From NCBI GenBank assembly GCA_020049775.1, contig JAGVLO010000015.1:1-64000 (forward strand): 64,000 bases of DNA. Reading direction: 5' to 3'. This DNA is from Alphaproteobacteria bacterium. Lineage in GTDB: Bacteria > Pseudomonadota > Alphaproteobacteria > Rickettsiales > SXRF01. The notes under the pieces were generated by a model that had not been told where the DNA came from, searched no databases, and saw only the letters and a list, made by a program, of their open reading frames with translations. How positions within the stretch are numbered: position 1 is the first letter of the stretch; the number at the start of each line of letters is the position of its first letter. Made by a program: the position numbers and the translations under genes. Shown piece after piece: positions 8,339 to 17,602 of the stretch.

Positions 8339-9789
8339 ACGGCAGTCTCCTTGACGTCTATGGCCAGCTCGTTGATCTTCTTGCGCAACGTGTTGCGGTT
8401 GATGCCCAGCACGAATGCGGCTTTTATCTGGTTACCGCCGGTGGCGCGCAGTGTCATTTCAATCAGTGGTTTTTCCACTAGCGGCAGGATACGGTCATAC
8501 AGGCCAGGCGGTGGTAGTTCGTCACCGCTATGGGCGGCGAAATATTGCCGCAGGTGCGCTTCTACGTTTTTTTCCAATGTGCCGCCGTTGGTGGCGGGCA
8601 TATTGTCTTTCTGGTCATGGCGGACTTCCGACAGGAATGTGCTTTTGCTGATGATGTTTTCCGAGTGCAGCGCGCTTAAGCGGTACATCATGTTTTCCAG
8701 CTCGCGCACGTTGCCCGGCCAGTCGTATTCCTGCATGGCCTCGATAGTCTCGGAATCCAGAATCTTGGGTGATAACCCCTTCTCATTCGCCTTGCGCAGG
8801 AAGTAATTGGCCAGCGGTGCTACATCCTCGCGGCGCTCGCGCAGGGGAGGTATGCGGATGGGAACGACGTTGAGTCGGTAATATAAATCTTCGCGGAAGT
8901 CGCCGGATTTGACCAGTTGCGTCAGGTCGCGGTGTGTGGCGCAGACAATGCGCACATTGGTTTTAATCAGGCGCGTGCCGCCGACGGTGATGTATTCGCC
9001 CTGCTGAAGCACGCGCAGCAGCTTGGTCTGCGCGTCCATCGGCATGTCGCCGATTTCATCAAGGAACAGCGTGCCGCCCTCGGCCTGCTCGAACTTGCCG
9101 CTTTTGCGTTGCGTCGCTCCGGTGAATGCGCCCTTCTCGTAGCCGAACAGTTCGCTTTCCACTAGTTCGCGCGGGATGGCGGCCATGTTAATGGCCACGA
9201 ACGGTGCGGTCTTGCGCTTGCCCAGCTGGTGCAGCGCGCGGGCCACCAGTTCTTTGCCGGTGCCGGACTCGCCGATGACGGTAACGGTCAGGTCGTTATT
9301 CACCATACGCGCCAGCGTGCGGTAAATATCCTGCATGGCGGGTGATGTGCCGATGAAATGTTCTACGCCGCGCTCGGAAGGAACATCCTGTTGCGGTGGC
9401 GGCGCGGCTTTACCAGCGCGTTCCAGCGATTTTTCTACATATTCCAGCAACACGTTGAGGTCGAATGGCTTGGGTACAAATTCATATGCCCCTACTTCAT
9501 TGGCGCGTACAGCGGTGGTCAGTGTGTTCTGTGCGCTGATAACGATAACAGGAAGCTCGGGGCGGATGCGGCGTATGTCGGGCAGCAGGTCAAGGCCGGT
9601 GCGGTGCGCGTCACCCACCGGCATGCGCACGTCGGTAATCACTACGTCGCCAAGCCCCTGCTCTATCCACTCCATCAGCGATTCGCCGCGGTGCGTGGTC
9701 ATGGGTTCCCAGCCACGTTTGCGCACGGCATGCGCAAGCACGGTGCAGATGGCTTTGTCGTCGTCGGCTATCAATATGGTCGGGGACAT
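8335..9789 (-). CDS. ntrC: Nitrogen regulation response regulator NtrC
   Basis: NtrC is a 484-residue sigma54-dependent activator. The receiver has D9-D11, phosphoacceptor Asp53 (ITDVRMP) and Lys107. The AAA+ domain has Walker A GESGTGKE (173-180), an intact GAFTGA loop (220-225) and Walker B GTLFLDE. The C-terminal Fis-like helix-turn-helix contains [19 protein letters not shown]. Unlike its neighbour NtrX it keeps every residue needed for sigma54 activation. It should control nitrogen assimilation genes in response to NtrB. It lies between ntrB (61-base gap) and ntrY (4-base overlap). Confidence 0.96.
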   Translation of the reverse strand: MSPTILIADDDKAICTVLAHAVRKRGWEPMTTHRGESLMEWIEQGLGDVVITDVRMPVGDAHRTGLDLLPDIRRIRPELPVIVISAQNTLTTAVRANEVGAYEFVPKPFDLNVLLEYVEKSLERAGKAAPPPQQDVPSERGVEHFIGTSPAMQDIYRTLARMVNNDLTVTVIGESGTGKELVARALHQLGKRKTAPFVAINMAAIPRELVESELFGYEKGAFTGATQRKSGKFEQAEGGTLFLDEIGDMPMDAQTKLLRVLQQGEYITVGGTRLIKTNVRIVCATHRDLTQLVKSGDFREDLYYRLNVVPIRIPPLRERREDVAPLANYFLRKANEKGLSPKILDSETIEAMQEYDWPGNVRELENMMYRLSALHSENIISKSTFLSEVRHDQKDNMPATNGGTLEKNVEAHLRQYFAAHSGDELPPPGLYDRILPLVEKPLIEMTLRATGGNQIKAAFVLGINRNTLRKKINELAIDVKETAV

Positions 9790-9850
9790 ATGCTATCTAT
9801 CTGTTTAAAGCCGCAGTTACAGTAATAAGCTGCAAGCGGCAAAGCAACCA

Positions 9851-10942
9851 TTAGCTGCCTTTTTCTACTGCCGGAAGCAATATGGTAAAGCGTGTTCCAC
9901 CGCTAAATTCAGTGTCCAGCTCAACCACTGCCCCTAAGTCCGAGGCGATTTTGGCGACAATGGCCAGCCCCAACCCGCGCCCGTCTTCTTTAGAAGAAAC
10001 AAAGGGTTCAAATAATCTTGGGCGCACATCTACGGGAATACCCGGCCCGTTATCCTCAATAACCACGGCAATGGGCAGCGGAATTTTTTCGCCGGATGTG
10101 CCTATTTGGATACGGTAGCCGCTGCGGTAGCTGGTGGTAAAGGTGATGGCGGCGTTTTTCTGGCCGGACAGCGCTTCGGCAGCGTTTTTGACAATGTTGA
10201 GTATCATCTGTATCAACAGGTCGCGCTTGCCCAGCACTTCCGGCAGTGACGGATCGTATTTTTCCCTGAACTCCACATGATGCGCAAAACCGGTATGCGC
10301 CACCGAGAGAACATATTGCAGCACCTGATGTATATTAACGGGTTGCTTTTCCACAGGCGCACCGGCGGCGAAGATTTCCACCTGCGCCAGCAGGTCGCGG
10401 ATGCGGTCGGTTTCCATGCAGATAAGCTCGGTCAGTGCTTGATGCTCCGGCGGCACTTCTTCACGCAGCAATTGTGCCGCGCCGCGTATGCCGGACAGCG
10501 GGTTTTTTACCTCATGCGCCAGCATGGCGGCCATAACGCCCGCCGCGCGGGTGGTTTCCTGCTTGGATTCGGCGGCGGCCAGCCTGCCGAAGCCATCGGA
10601 TTTTTCGATGGTGAATAATATCTGGGCGGCTTTGAGTTTTGCACCCGGCGTGAGGTCAGTGATGACAGGCGTGAGGTGGATATTGACGGGGATATGCCCC
10701 TGCGGTAGTGACAGCACATGCTGGAACAGGCTGATATCCTCGCACGAGGCAAGGATGCGTTCGCACATACTGCACAGGCTGTTGGTGATGCCGGGCAGCA
10801 TGGTCACCTGTTTTTGCATACACTGGCTGGTGCTGGTGGCAAACAGCTCTTCGGCCGCAGGATTGATGAACTGGATGTTGAGCGCGCGGTCAACGGCGAT
10901 GACTGCGGAAGGCATGGCGTTGAGGTAATGCGCTTCCATCAT
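9851..10942 (-). CDS. ntrB: Nitrogen regulation sensor kinase/phosphatase NtrB
   Basis: From the ATG at 10942 the protein has 363 residues: an N-terminal PAS domain, a dimerisation domain with H-box LAHEVKNPLSG (His143) and an HATPase domain with DNGPGIP and GRGLGLA. It has no membrane helices, as expected for the cytosolic partner of NtrC, where PII normally controls kinase versus phosphatase activity. An in-frame start at 11029 would overlap the glutathione peroxidase gene by 79 bases. The ATG at 10942 lies 8 bases after that gene's stop and matches the usual NtrB length better. Confidence 0.93.
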   Translation of the reverse strand: MMEAHYLNAMPSAVIAVDRALNIQFINPAAEELFATSTSQCMQKQVTMLPGITNSLCSMCERILASCEDISLFQHVLSLPQGHIPVNIHLTPVITDLTPGAKLKAAQILFTIEKSDGFGRLAAAESKQETTRAAGVMAAMLAHEVKNPLSGIRGAAQLLREEVPPEHQALTELICMETDRIRDLLAQVEIFAAGAPVEKQPVNIHQVLQYVLSVAHTGFAHHVEFREKYDPSLPEVLGKRDLLIQMILNIVKNAAEALSGQKNAAITFTTSYRSGYRIQIGTSGEKIPLPIAVVIEDNGPGIPVDVRPRLFEPFVSSKEDGRGLGLAIVAKIASDLGAVVELDTEFSGGTRFTILLPAVEKGS

Positions 10943-10950
10943 GGTGGCGG

Positions 10951-11469
10951 CTACGGTTTGTATTTGAGGTGCTGTTCGATACGTCCTGTTATGCGCCGTG
11001 ACAGCGGTGATGTCGAGGGCAAATGCCAACTGATGAGCTGGCCGTCTGGGCCGATGAGGTATTTATAGAAATTCCACGAAGGCGCGGAAAACCAGCCGCC
11101 CTGCTTTGCCGCCCATTTGAAAAACGGGTGGGCGTTTTTGCCGCGCACATGCGCTTTGGATGTCAGCGGGAAATTGACAAGGTACTTCACCTTGCAAAAT
11201 TTCTTTATTTCCGAATTGCTTTCCGGCTCCTGCTGGAAATCGTTGGACGGCACGCCGATGATGGTGAAACCGTGGCCGCCGTATTTTTTATAAAGGTCGC
11301 GCAGTGGTGCTAGTTGCAGTGTGAATACGCAGCGCGAGGCGGTATTGACGATAAGCACTGTTTGTCCGCGATATTCGGACAGCGGCATGCGGCCACCCTC
11401 GATACTTTCAAATTCGAAATCATAGGCGCTCTGAGCGGGCTTTGCAGAAAAATTCACAGAAGAGTTCAT
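10951..11469 (-). CDS. Glutathione peroxidase (Cys-type, BtuE-like)
   Basis: This thiol peroxidase of the GPx family has 172 residues. The peroxidatic cysteine Cys47 sits in NTASRCVFT; the usual consensus has Cys-Gly, so Val48 is a small departure. The family blocks GVPSNDF, FCKV, FPLTSK and PSWNFYKYLIGPDG follow, with the conserved Trp-Asn of the active site. Members reduce organic or lipid peroxides with glutathione or thioredoxin. No secretion signal is seen. The gene lies between dusB (3-base gap) and ntrB (8-base gap), where dusB and ntrB are normally direct neighbours in alphaproteobacteria, so it looks inserted into the operon. Confidence 0.88.
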   Translation of the reverse strand: MNSSVNFSAKPAQSAYDFEFESIEGGRMPLSEYRGQTVLIVNTASRCVFTLQLAPLRDLYKKYGGHGFTIIGVPSNDFQQEPESNSEIKKFCKVKYLVNFPLTSKAHVRGKNAHPFFKWAAKQGGWFSAPSWNFYKYLIGPDGQLISWHLPSTSPLSRRITGRIEQHLKYKP

Positions 11470-11472
11470 TTT

Positions 11473-12474
11473 TTATGCGGCAATCGTGTTGGTGGGGTTG
11501 TTGAGCAGGCCGTCGTAGAACGTGTGGATGGCCTGTTTTACTTTATCCGGGTTGGTAAGGGTGTTTACATGCTGGCGGTAGGTAGCGGAGTCGAACAGTC
11601 CGGTAGAATACCAGCCGATATGCTTGCGCGCAACCATCACGCCGTTTTCTGTTCCGTAATGTGTGAGCATGTCATCGTAATGTTCAAGCACGATGTCGCG
11701 CTGCAAATCCAGCGGCGGGGGATTCCTGCGTTCGCCCGTTTTGAGGTAATGCGCCACCTGTGCGGGAAACCAAGGGCGCCCATATGCGCCGCGCCCGATC
11801 ATCACGCCGTCGGCGCCGGATTCAGCCAGCGCGCGGTCAACGTCGTCAAAGCTTACGATATCGCCGTTAGCGATAACGGGCAGTTTCACCGCTTCTTTTA
11901 CCTTGCGGATAAAGCTCCAGTCGGCGCTGCCTTTATACATCTGGCAGCGCGTGCGGCCATGCACGGTGAGTAATTTGATACCTGCGTCTTCGGCGATTTT
12001 TGCCATGCTAGGCGCGTTGCGGCTGTTGTCGTCCCAGCCGGTGCGCATCTTGAGTGTTACAGGGATTTTTACGGCCTTCACGGTGGCTTCCAGAATTTTC
12101 GCCGCCAGCGGTTCGTCGCGCATCAGCGCCGAGCCAGCGTGTCCGCCGACCACTTTTTTCACGGGGCAACCGAAATTGATGTCGATAATCTGCGCACCGC
12201 GGCCTTCATTCATCTTAGCTGCTTCGGCCATTACTTCCGGATCGCATCCGGCAAGCTGGATGGCAAATGGGTATTCGTCGGGTGAGAAGCTGGCCATACG
12301 CAGGATATTTTTGGTCTCCAGCGTCATACCCCTTGAGGCAATCATTTCCGAAACCACCATGCCCGCGCCGAAACGCTTCACCAGCTTGCGAAACGGCAGG
12401 TCGGATACGCCGGTCATCGGCGCAAGCCATACCGGATCGTCAATCGAAAGCGGACCTATGTTTATACTACCCAT
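11473..12474 (-). CDS. dusB: tRNA-dihydrouridine synthase DusB
   Basis: DusB is an FMN enzyme that reduces uridines in the tRNA D-loop. The protein has 333 residues from the ATG at 12474, which is preceded by AAGGAA; a longer frame reaches 12561 without a better ribosome site. Landmarks are [12 protein letters not shown] near residues 18-29, [16 protein letters not shown] with catalytic Cys103, MRTGWD, VHGRTR, and ANGDI plus [13 protein letters not shown] for FMN phosphate binding. It heads the minus-strand run dusB-gpx-ntrBC-ntrYX. The same arrangement of dusB upstream of ntrBC is standard in alphaproteobacteria. Confidence 0.95.
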   Translation of the reverse strand: MGSINIGPLSIDDPVWLAPMTGVSDLPFRKLVKRFGAGMVVSEMIASRGMTLETKNILRMASFSPDEYPFAIQLAGCDPEVMAEAAKMNEGRGAQIIDINFGCPVKKVVGGHAGSALMRDEPLAAKILEATVKAVKIPVTLKMRTGWDDNSRNAPSMAKIAEDAGIKLLTVHGRTRCQMYKGSADWSFIRKVKEAVKLPVIANGDIVSFDDVDRALAESGADGVMIGRGAYGRPWFPAQVAHYLKTGERRNPPPLDLQRDIVLEHYDDMLTHYGTENGVMVARKHIGWYSTGLFDSATYRQHVNTLTNPDKVKQAIHTFYDGLLNNPTNTIAA

Positions 12475-12594
12475 TATATTTCCTTGTGTTTTCGCCCCAA
12501 GGCACGCTAAAGTACCCGCGGATAAAACTACCTTATTATCACGGGCGGGGATATACCGCATGTTACGTTATTTTTCAAGGAATTCTGGTCATTT

Positions 12595-13776
12595 ATGGTT
12601 GAGAGAACCATAGCCCTGCTGGTGGCAGCGGGAAAAAGCGAGCGGATGCAGGCAGATATGCCAAAACCCTACCTGTCGGTAGATCAGGAGCCGCTGGTGC
12701 GCCGCGCCGTGAAATGCTTCCTCGGCCAGCCGGGGATTGACGGGGTGCGCGTGGTTATCCGCCGTGAACACCACCCCTACTATCGCAAGGCGGTTGAAGG
12801 ACTTACCCTGTTTCCCTGCGTTATTGGCGGCGAAACGCGTCAGGAATCGGTGCGTTTGGGCTTGGAAAGCGTCGCCCATCGCGCCCCCGAGCGTGTTTTG
12901 GTGCATGATGTGGCAAGGCCGATGGCTAGCCCCGCGCTGATTGCGCGTGTGCTTGCCGCGCTGGATACGCACAAGGCAGTGGTGCCTGCGCTGGCAGTGG
13001 CTGACACCATCAAACGCGTTGAGAACGGTGTGGTGGGTGAAACGATTTCCCGCGATAATCTCTATAATGTACAAACGCCGCAGGGCTTTAATTTCGAAGG
13101 CCTGCTTGCCGCGCATCGCAAACTGGTGGGGCAATCGCTTACCGATGATGCAGCCGTGATTGAAAGGTCTGGCGGCAAGGTGGCGATAGTGGACGGCGAT
13201 ACCGATAATTTCAAAATCACAACACAGATGGATGTTGCGCGTATGCAAACCTTGCTTTCACTCAATTCTGAAATCCGAACGGGTATGGGTTATGACGTGC
13301 ATCAGCTGAAGGCGCATGACAAAGACACGCCTATGACGCAGCAGGACATCAAGCTGTGCGGCGTGCGTATTCCTTTTACGCATGGGCTGGTAGGGCATTC
13401 CGATGCTGACGTCGGCCTGCACGCGATGGTGGATGCTGTACTCGGCGCGATTGCTGATGGCGATATCGGCACGCATTTCCCGCCGGATGATCCCAAATGG
13501 CAGGGCGCGGATTCCGAGCGTTTCCTGCTGCATGCCTATGAGCTTGTGCGGGCGCGCGGCGGCGAAATTGTGCATCTCGATGTGACATTGATTTGCGAAA
13601 AACCAAAAGTTGCGCCGCACCGCGAGCAAATGATAAACCACATTTCGCAGCTGCTGAAGCTCTCGCGCAGCCGTGTGAGCATCAAGGCTACCACCACGGA
13701 AAAGCTGGGCTTTACCGGACGCGGCGAAGGTATTGCCGCGCAAGCGGTGGCAACAGTACGTCTGCCAAGGGGATAA
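12595..13776 (+). CDS. ispDF: Bifunctional IspD/IspF enzyme of the MEP isoprenoid pathway
   Basis: This 393-residue fusion joins two non-consecutive steps of the non-mevalonate pathway. Residues 1-222 form the IspD cytidylyltransferase, with nucleotide-binding AAGKSERMQADMPKPY near 11-26 and HDVARP near 103. Residues from about 228 form the IspF cyclodiphosphate synthase, with metal ligands in GYDVHQL and HSDADVGLHA, and TTTEKLGFTGRGEGI near the end. The fusion is common in alphaproteobacteria. The ATG at 12595 is used here because the protein begins two residues before the first IspD strand. It is divergent from dusB and starts the run ispDF-pgpA-pncC. Confidence 0.96.
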   Translation: MVERTIALLVAAGKSERMQADMPKPYLSVDQEPLVRRAVKCFLGQPGIDGVRVVIRREHHPYYRKAVEGLTLFPCVIGGETRQESVRLGLESVAHRAPERVLVHDVARPMASPALIARVLAALDTHKAVVPALAVADTIKRVENGVVGETISRDNLYNVQTPQGFNFEGLLAAHRKLVGQSLTDDAAVIERSGGKVAIVDGDTDNFKITTQMDVARMQTLLSLNSEIRTGMGYDVHQLKAHDKDTPMTQQDIKLCGVRIPFTHGLVGHSDADVGLHAMVDAVLGAIADGDIGTHFPPDDPKWQGADSERFLLHAYELVRARGGEIVHLDVTLICEKPKVAPHREQMINHISQLLKLSRSRVSIKATTTEKLGFTGRGEGIAAQAVATVRLPRG

Positions 13777-13779
13777 CAC

Positions 13780-14340
13780 ATGGTCAAAAGCTGGAAACGC
13801 AAAATCATAAAACCTGCCCACCCGAATAAGGCATGGTGGCTGATTGCCACATGGTTCGGGTGTGGCCAATCGCCCTACCTTAGTGGCACAGTGGCATCAT
13901 TTGCCGCATTGCCCTTTGCTTTTGTCATACAATACACAATGGGCAGCATGGCGCTGGTGGTGGCCGCTTTCGCCGTCTTTTTTGTAGGATGGTGGGCGTC
14001 TAACGAATATCTCAGGCATGTCGGCGGTGAAGACCCGCATGAAATCGTGATTGATGAAGTGGCGGGGCAATGGCTGCTGCTGGCGGCGCTATTTCCCACA
14101 TGGCAGTCGTACCTTGTTGGTTTTATACTTTTCCGCCTGTTTGATATTTTCAAGCCGTGGCCGGTGAATATCGCTGACCAGAAAATCCACGGCGGGCTGG
14201 GCGTGATGTTTGACGACATGCTGGCGGGTATTTACCCCGTGCTGATATACCTCGTCATATTGTTCGAAACATACATGATGGACAGCTATAACCTGCTCCA
14301 TCCCGTCGTCAATTTCCTCGGGGGTGGCTATGTTCACTGA
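13780..14340 (+). CDS. pgpA: Phosphatidylglycerophosphatase A
   Basis: This 186-residue membrane protein dephosphorylates phosphatidylglycerophosphate to phosphatidylglycerol at the inner membrane. The PgpA signature is visible: GCGQSPYLSGTVASF near residues 27-41, then DPHEIVIDEVAGQW near 86-99 with the acidic metal ligands, and FRLFDIFKPWPV near 118-130. There are four hydrophobic segments. The ATG is 3 bases after the ispDF stop, and the 3' end overlaps the next gene, so the three genes are probably one operon. Confidence 0.93.
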   Translation: MVKSWKRKIIKPAHPNKAWWLIATWFGCGQSPYLSGTVASFAALPFAFVIQYTMGSMALVVAAFAVFFVGWWASNEYLRHVGGEDPHEIVIDEVAGQWLLLAALFPTWQSYLVGFILFRLFDIFKPWPVNIADQKIHGGLGVMFDDMLAGIYPVLIYLVILFETYMMDSYNLLHPVVNFLGGGYVH

Positions 14341-14836
14341 CGCGCAGCGCCAGCAGGCCACCGATGTGCTGGAGCATTGCCGCCGCAAGGGGCTGCTTAT
14401 GGCTACGGCCGAATCATGCACAGGCGGGTTGATTGGCGCGCTGCTTACCGATATTTCCGGCTCGTCCGATGTGTTTGAGCGCGGCTTTACCACCTATTCC
14501 TACCGATCAAAAACCGAATTACTCGGGGTAGAAACATCCATACTCGAACAGCACGGCGCGGTCAGCGAACAGGTTGTGACTATCATGGCGCAGCAGGCGA
14601 TGCTTCGCTCCAAGGTGGATATTGCCGTGGCGGTATCGGGCATTGCAGGGCCGGGCGGCGCTGTGGCGGGTAAGCCGGTAGGCACGGTGTATATCGGGGT
14701 CGCGACCAAGCAGGACACGGTGGTTCGCCGCTACCAGTTCGACGGCGACCGCACGCAGGTGCGCATCCAGACGGTGGAAACGGCGCTTACGATGCTACAG
14801 GATTCGCTTAACCGTTCTTTCGTTTACGTTGCCTGA
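14330..14836 (+). CDS. pncC: Nicotinamide-nucleotide amidohydrolase (CinA C-terminal domain)
   Basis: This 168-residue stand-alone CinA C-terminal domain hydrolyses nicotinamide mononucleotide to nicotinate mononucleotide in pyridine-nucleotide salvage. The signature TAESCTGGLIGALLTD lies near residues 26-41, and GIAGPGGAVAGKPVGTVYIG near 107-126. The ATG at 14330 has GGGGG 5 bases upstream; a GTG at 14324 is also in frame. The start overlaps pgpA by 11 bases, and the 3' end overlaps the convergent glmU by 29 bases, so both strands code there. Confidence 0.92.
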   Translation: MFTDAQRQQATDVLEHCRRKGLLMATAESCTGGLIGALLTDISGSSDVFERGFTTYSYRSKTELLGVETSILEQHGAVSEQVVTIMAQQAMLRSKVDIAVAVSGIAGPGGAVAGKPVGTVYIGVATKQDTVVRRYQFDGDRTQVRIQTVETALTMLQDSLNRSFVYVA

Positions 14837-16166
14837 TTTCTGTTGCCTTGGCGGGAACATTGAGCTGCTGCGCGCGCGCAACGCCTAAAGCATTGGCTTC
14901 TACGTCCTGCGTAATCACGCTGCCTGCGCCAATGATAGCGCCCTCGCCGATGGTTACGGGGGCGACCAGTGAGCTGTTAGAGCCAATAAAAGCGTTCTTG
15001 CCGATTTTCGTATCGTATTTATTGATGCCGTCGTAATTGCAGGTGATCGTGCCTGCGCCGATATTCGCACCCTCGCCCACGTCGGTATCGCCGACATAGC
15101 TTAAATGGTTGGCCTTAGCGCTCTTGCCCAACTTGGTTTTTTTGAGTTCCACGAAATTGCCAACATGCGCCCCCTCGCCCACCACAGTGCCTGGGCGCAG
15201 ACGTGCAAACGGGCCGATGACGGCGCCGTCTTCAATCACTGTGCCTTCGATATGGCTGAAGGCACGTATTTCCACATTGTTGCCGACAGTCACGTTCGGC
15301 CCGAAATACACATCCGGCTGGATGATGACATCACGGCCGATTTTAGTGTCCATATGCAAATAAACGCGTTCGGGCGCAAGCATGGTCGCCCCTTGCTCCA
15401 GCGCGCGTTCGCGCAGCCGCCACTGCATCACCACCTCGGCCTCTGCCAGCTGCATGCGCGTGTTCACGCCCATGGCCTCAGTTACGTCCATCGGTTCCAT
15501 GACCACTTTGAAACCCATGTCATTGGCGATTTCCACCAGCTTGGTCAGGTAGTATTCGCCCGTTACCTTCGAAGGCTGCAACGCCTCCAGCGCCTCATAA
15601 AGGAAGGTGGTTTCAAAGGCCATGACGCCGCCCCACACCCAGTGAATGTCTTTTTCTGCCGAGGTAGCGTCGCGGCATTCAACGATGCGTTCAACATAAG
15701 GTTCTCCGTTCATCACCAGCCGTCCGTAGCCCGTCGGATCTTCTGGGTACATGCCCAGAAGCGCAATGGCCGCCTTGTGCGATTCCCGCGATTGCAGCAA
15801 TGCATTAAGCGTAGATGGCTGGATAAGCGGCGTATCGCCATATACAACCAGCGTTGTTCCGGTTATGCCTGCCAGTTCGTCGCGTGCGGCAAGCACGGCA
15901 TGGCCGGTGCCAAGCGCCTTTTCCTGCACTATGAAATGTCCGTCTGGCGCGACGGAAAGCACATGTTCCTTCACGCTGTCCACATTGGGTGCGATAATGG
16001 TAATTACACGCTCGGGCGATAGCGGCTTGAGTGCCGAAAGCACATGTTCAATCATAGGCTTGCCCGCGATGCGGTGCATCACCTTGGGTAGGTCGGATTT
16101 CATGCGCCTGCCGTTACCGGCGGCCAGAATAAGGCTGACTAATTTATGCTTGTGATTGGCGGTCAT
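14808..16166 (-). CDS. glmU: Bifunctional GlmU (GlcN-1-P acetyltransferase / GlcNAc-1-P uridylyltransferase)
   Basis: GlmU makes UDP-GlcNAc for peptidoglycan and LPS. The protein has 452 residues from the ATG at 16166; a TTG at 16187 is in frame, but AAGGA lies between it and the ATG. The N-terminal domain has LAAGNGRRMKSDLPK near residues 14-28 and VVYGDTPL. The C-terminal half is a left-handed beta-helix of hexapeptide repeats, with the acetyltransferase region KKTKLG, NHLSYVGDTDVG and GTITCNYDG. It is convergent with pncC (29-base overlap) and divergent from rmuC. Confidence 0.96.
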   Translation of the reverse strand: MTANHKHKLVSLILAAGNGRRMKSDLPKVMHRIAGKPMIEHVLSALKPLSPERVITIIAPNVDSVKEHVLSVAPDGHFIVQEKALGTGHAVLAARDELAGITGTTLVVYGDTPLIQPSTLNALLQSRESHKAAIALLGMYPEDPTGYGRLVMNGEPYVERIVECRDATSAEKDIHWVWGGVMAFETTFLYEALEALQPSKVTGEYYLTKLVEIANDMGFKVVMEPMDVTEAMGVNTRMQLAEAEVVMQWRLRERALEQGATMLAPERVYLHMDTKIGRDVIIQPDVYFGPNVTVGNNVEIRAFSHIEGTVIEDGAVIGPFARLRPGTVVGEGAHVGNFVELKKTKLGKSAKANHLSYVGDTDVGEGANIGAGTITCNYDGINKYDTKIGKNAFIGSNSSLVAPVTIGEGAIIGAGSVITQDVEANALGVARAQQLNVPAKATEIRQRKRKNG

Positions 16167-16236
16167 AGGTCTAGAATCCTTGAGCAATATATGCAGTCAT
16201 ACTGCAAAAAAGAACCAAAAAACAGAGGATTTTTCA

Positions 16237-17601
16237 ATGCCGTCGTTAGATGTGCTTTCACTTGTTATCGGCCTTGCTTCAGGCGCTGCGTTTTGCTGGG
16301 TGCTGATGCGCTCTAAACTGCGTGCTGATATCGCTGGCGCCGTGGCTAAACCGGAGTTTGACGCTCTGGCCAATGAAAAGGCCTCGCTCACGGGTAAACT
16401 GGAAGCCCTGCAGGAAGCCCATGATAATCTGCAGGACGCGCTTTCTGCTATCCGCAGCGAGCTGACCGAACAGCGCGAACGTGCCGTGCGTGCCGATGCC
16501 GAAAAACGGGCAATCGAGCAGCGGTTCAAAGAACAACAGGAACAGCTCAAGCTGGAGTTTCGCAATGCAGCCACCAGCATTTTTGACGAAATGGGTAAAA
16601 AGTTTTCCACCCAGTCGGAAAAGCAAATTGGTGATATCCTCAATCCGCTGCGCGAGCGTCTTGGCGAATTCCAGAAACTAGTGGGCGATTCATTCACCAC
16701 ACAGGGTAAGGAACAACACGCGCTGAAAAGCGAAATTGAGCGCATCGTGAAGATGAATGAGCAAATGCGCTTGCAGACAGAAGGCCTGACCAAGGCGCTG
16801 CGCGGTGATGTAAAGGCACAGGGCAACTGGGGCGAAGTGATGCTGGAACGCATACTCGAAGAATCCGGCCTGCGCGAGGGTCAGGACTATGTGTTGCAAG
16901 GCGCGGAGATGGGGCTTTCCGGCGCGGAAGGCAACCGCCTGCAGCCGGATGTTATCGTGCGCCTGCCGGATAACAAGCACATCATTGTGGATTCCAAGGT
17001 GTCGCTGGTGGCCTATGAACGTTATTGCTCGGAAGAAGATGAAACGGCAAAGCAGATTCATCTGCGCGACTTCCTGAAATCCATCAAGGCACATATCAAC
17101 GGGCTGGAGCAGAAGCGTTACCAGAGCATAGAAAAACTTGGTACACCGGATTTCGTGCTTATGTTCTTGCCTGTGGAAGGCGCTTATTCGCTGGCCGTGC
17201 AGCAGGATAACGAACTGCACAGCTACGCATGGGGCAAGAAGATTGTACTCGTCTGCCCCGCCACGCTGTTTGCAAGTTTACGCACCATTGCTTCGCTATG
17301 GCGCATTGAACAGCAAAACCAGAACGCGCAGGAAATCGCGCGGCAGGCAGGCGCGATGTATGACAAGCTGGTGGGCTTCGTGGAAGACATGCAGGCCATT
17401 GACCGCAACATGAGCGGTATGCACAAGAGCTATGACGCGGCTATGAACAAGCTGGTAAGCGGCCGTGGCAACCTGATTGGCAGTGCGGAAAAGCTAAAGC
17501 AGCTCGGCGCGAAAACCGCCAAATCTCTGCCGCGTGAACTAGCGAATGCCGAGGGAGACGAAGAACAGGACACCCCTGCCCTGACCGCCGTGAATTCCTG
17601 A
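16237..17601 (+). CDS. rmuC: DNA recombination protein RmuC
   Basis: From the ATG at 16237 (AGAGGA at 16224-16229) the protein has 454 residues. An N-terminal hydrophobic anchor (about residues 3-24) is followed by a coiled coil (about 40-150). The RmuC domain then has KAQGNWGEVMLERILEESGL near 190-210, DSKVSLVAYERY, FVLMFLPVEGAY and ATLFASLRTIASLWR. RmuC is thought to act on DNA structure and limit inverted-repeat rearrangements, with a PD-(D/E)xK-like nuclease fold. It shares a 70-base intergenic region with glmU and is convergent with the sulfatase, with only one base between the stops. Confidence 0.93.
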   Translation: MPSLDVLSLVIGLASGAAFCWVLMRSKLRADIAGAVAKPEFDALANEKASLTGKLEALQEAHDNLQDALSAIRSELTEQRERAVRADAEKRAIEQRFKEQQEQLKLEFRNAATSIFDEMGKKFSTQSEKQIGDILNPLRERLGEFQKLVGDSFTTQGKEQHALKSEIERIVKMNEQMRLQTEGLTKALRGDVKAQGNWGEVMLERILEESGLREGQDYVLQGAEMGLSGAEGNRLQPDVIVRLPDNKHIIVDSKVSLVAYERYCSEEDETAKQIHLRDFLKSIKAHINGLEQKRYQSIEKLGTPDFVLMFLPVEGAYSLAVQQDNELHSYAWGKKIVLVCPATLFASLRTIASLWRIEQQNQNAQEIARQAGAMYDKLVGFVEDMQAIDRNMSGMHKSYDAAMNKLVSGRGNLIGSAEKLKQLGAKTAKSLPRELANAEGDEEQDTPALTAVNS

Positions 17602-17602
17602 G

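Noticed and set aside
12589-13869. Two minus-strand frames antisense to ispDF
   Set aside because: They are shadows of a conserved enzyme, with unnatural His/Arg-rich composition.
15105-16022. 305-codon plus-strand frame antisense to glmU
   Set aside because: glmU is unmistakable on the other strand; the frame is rich in His/Arg/Cys and has no family features.
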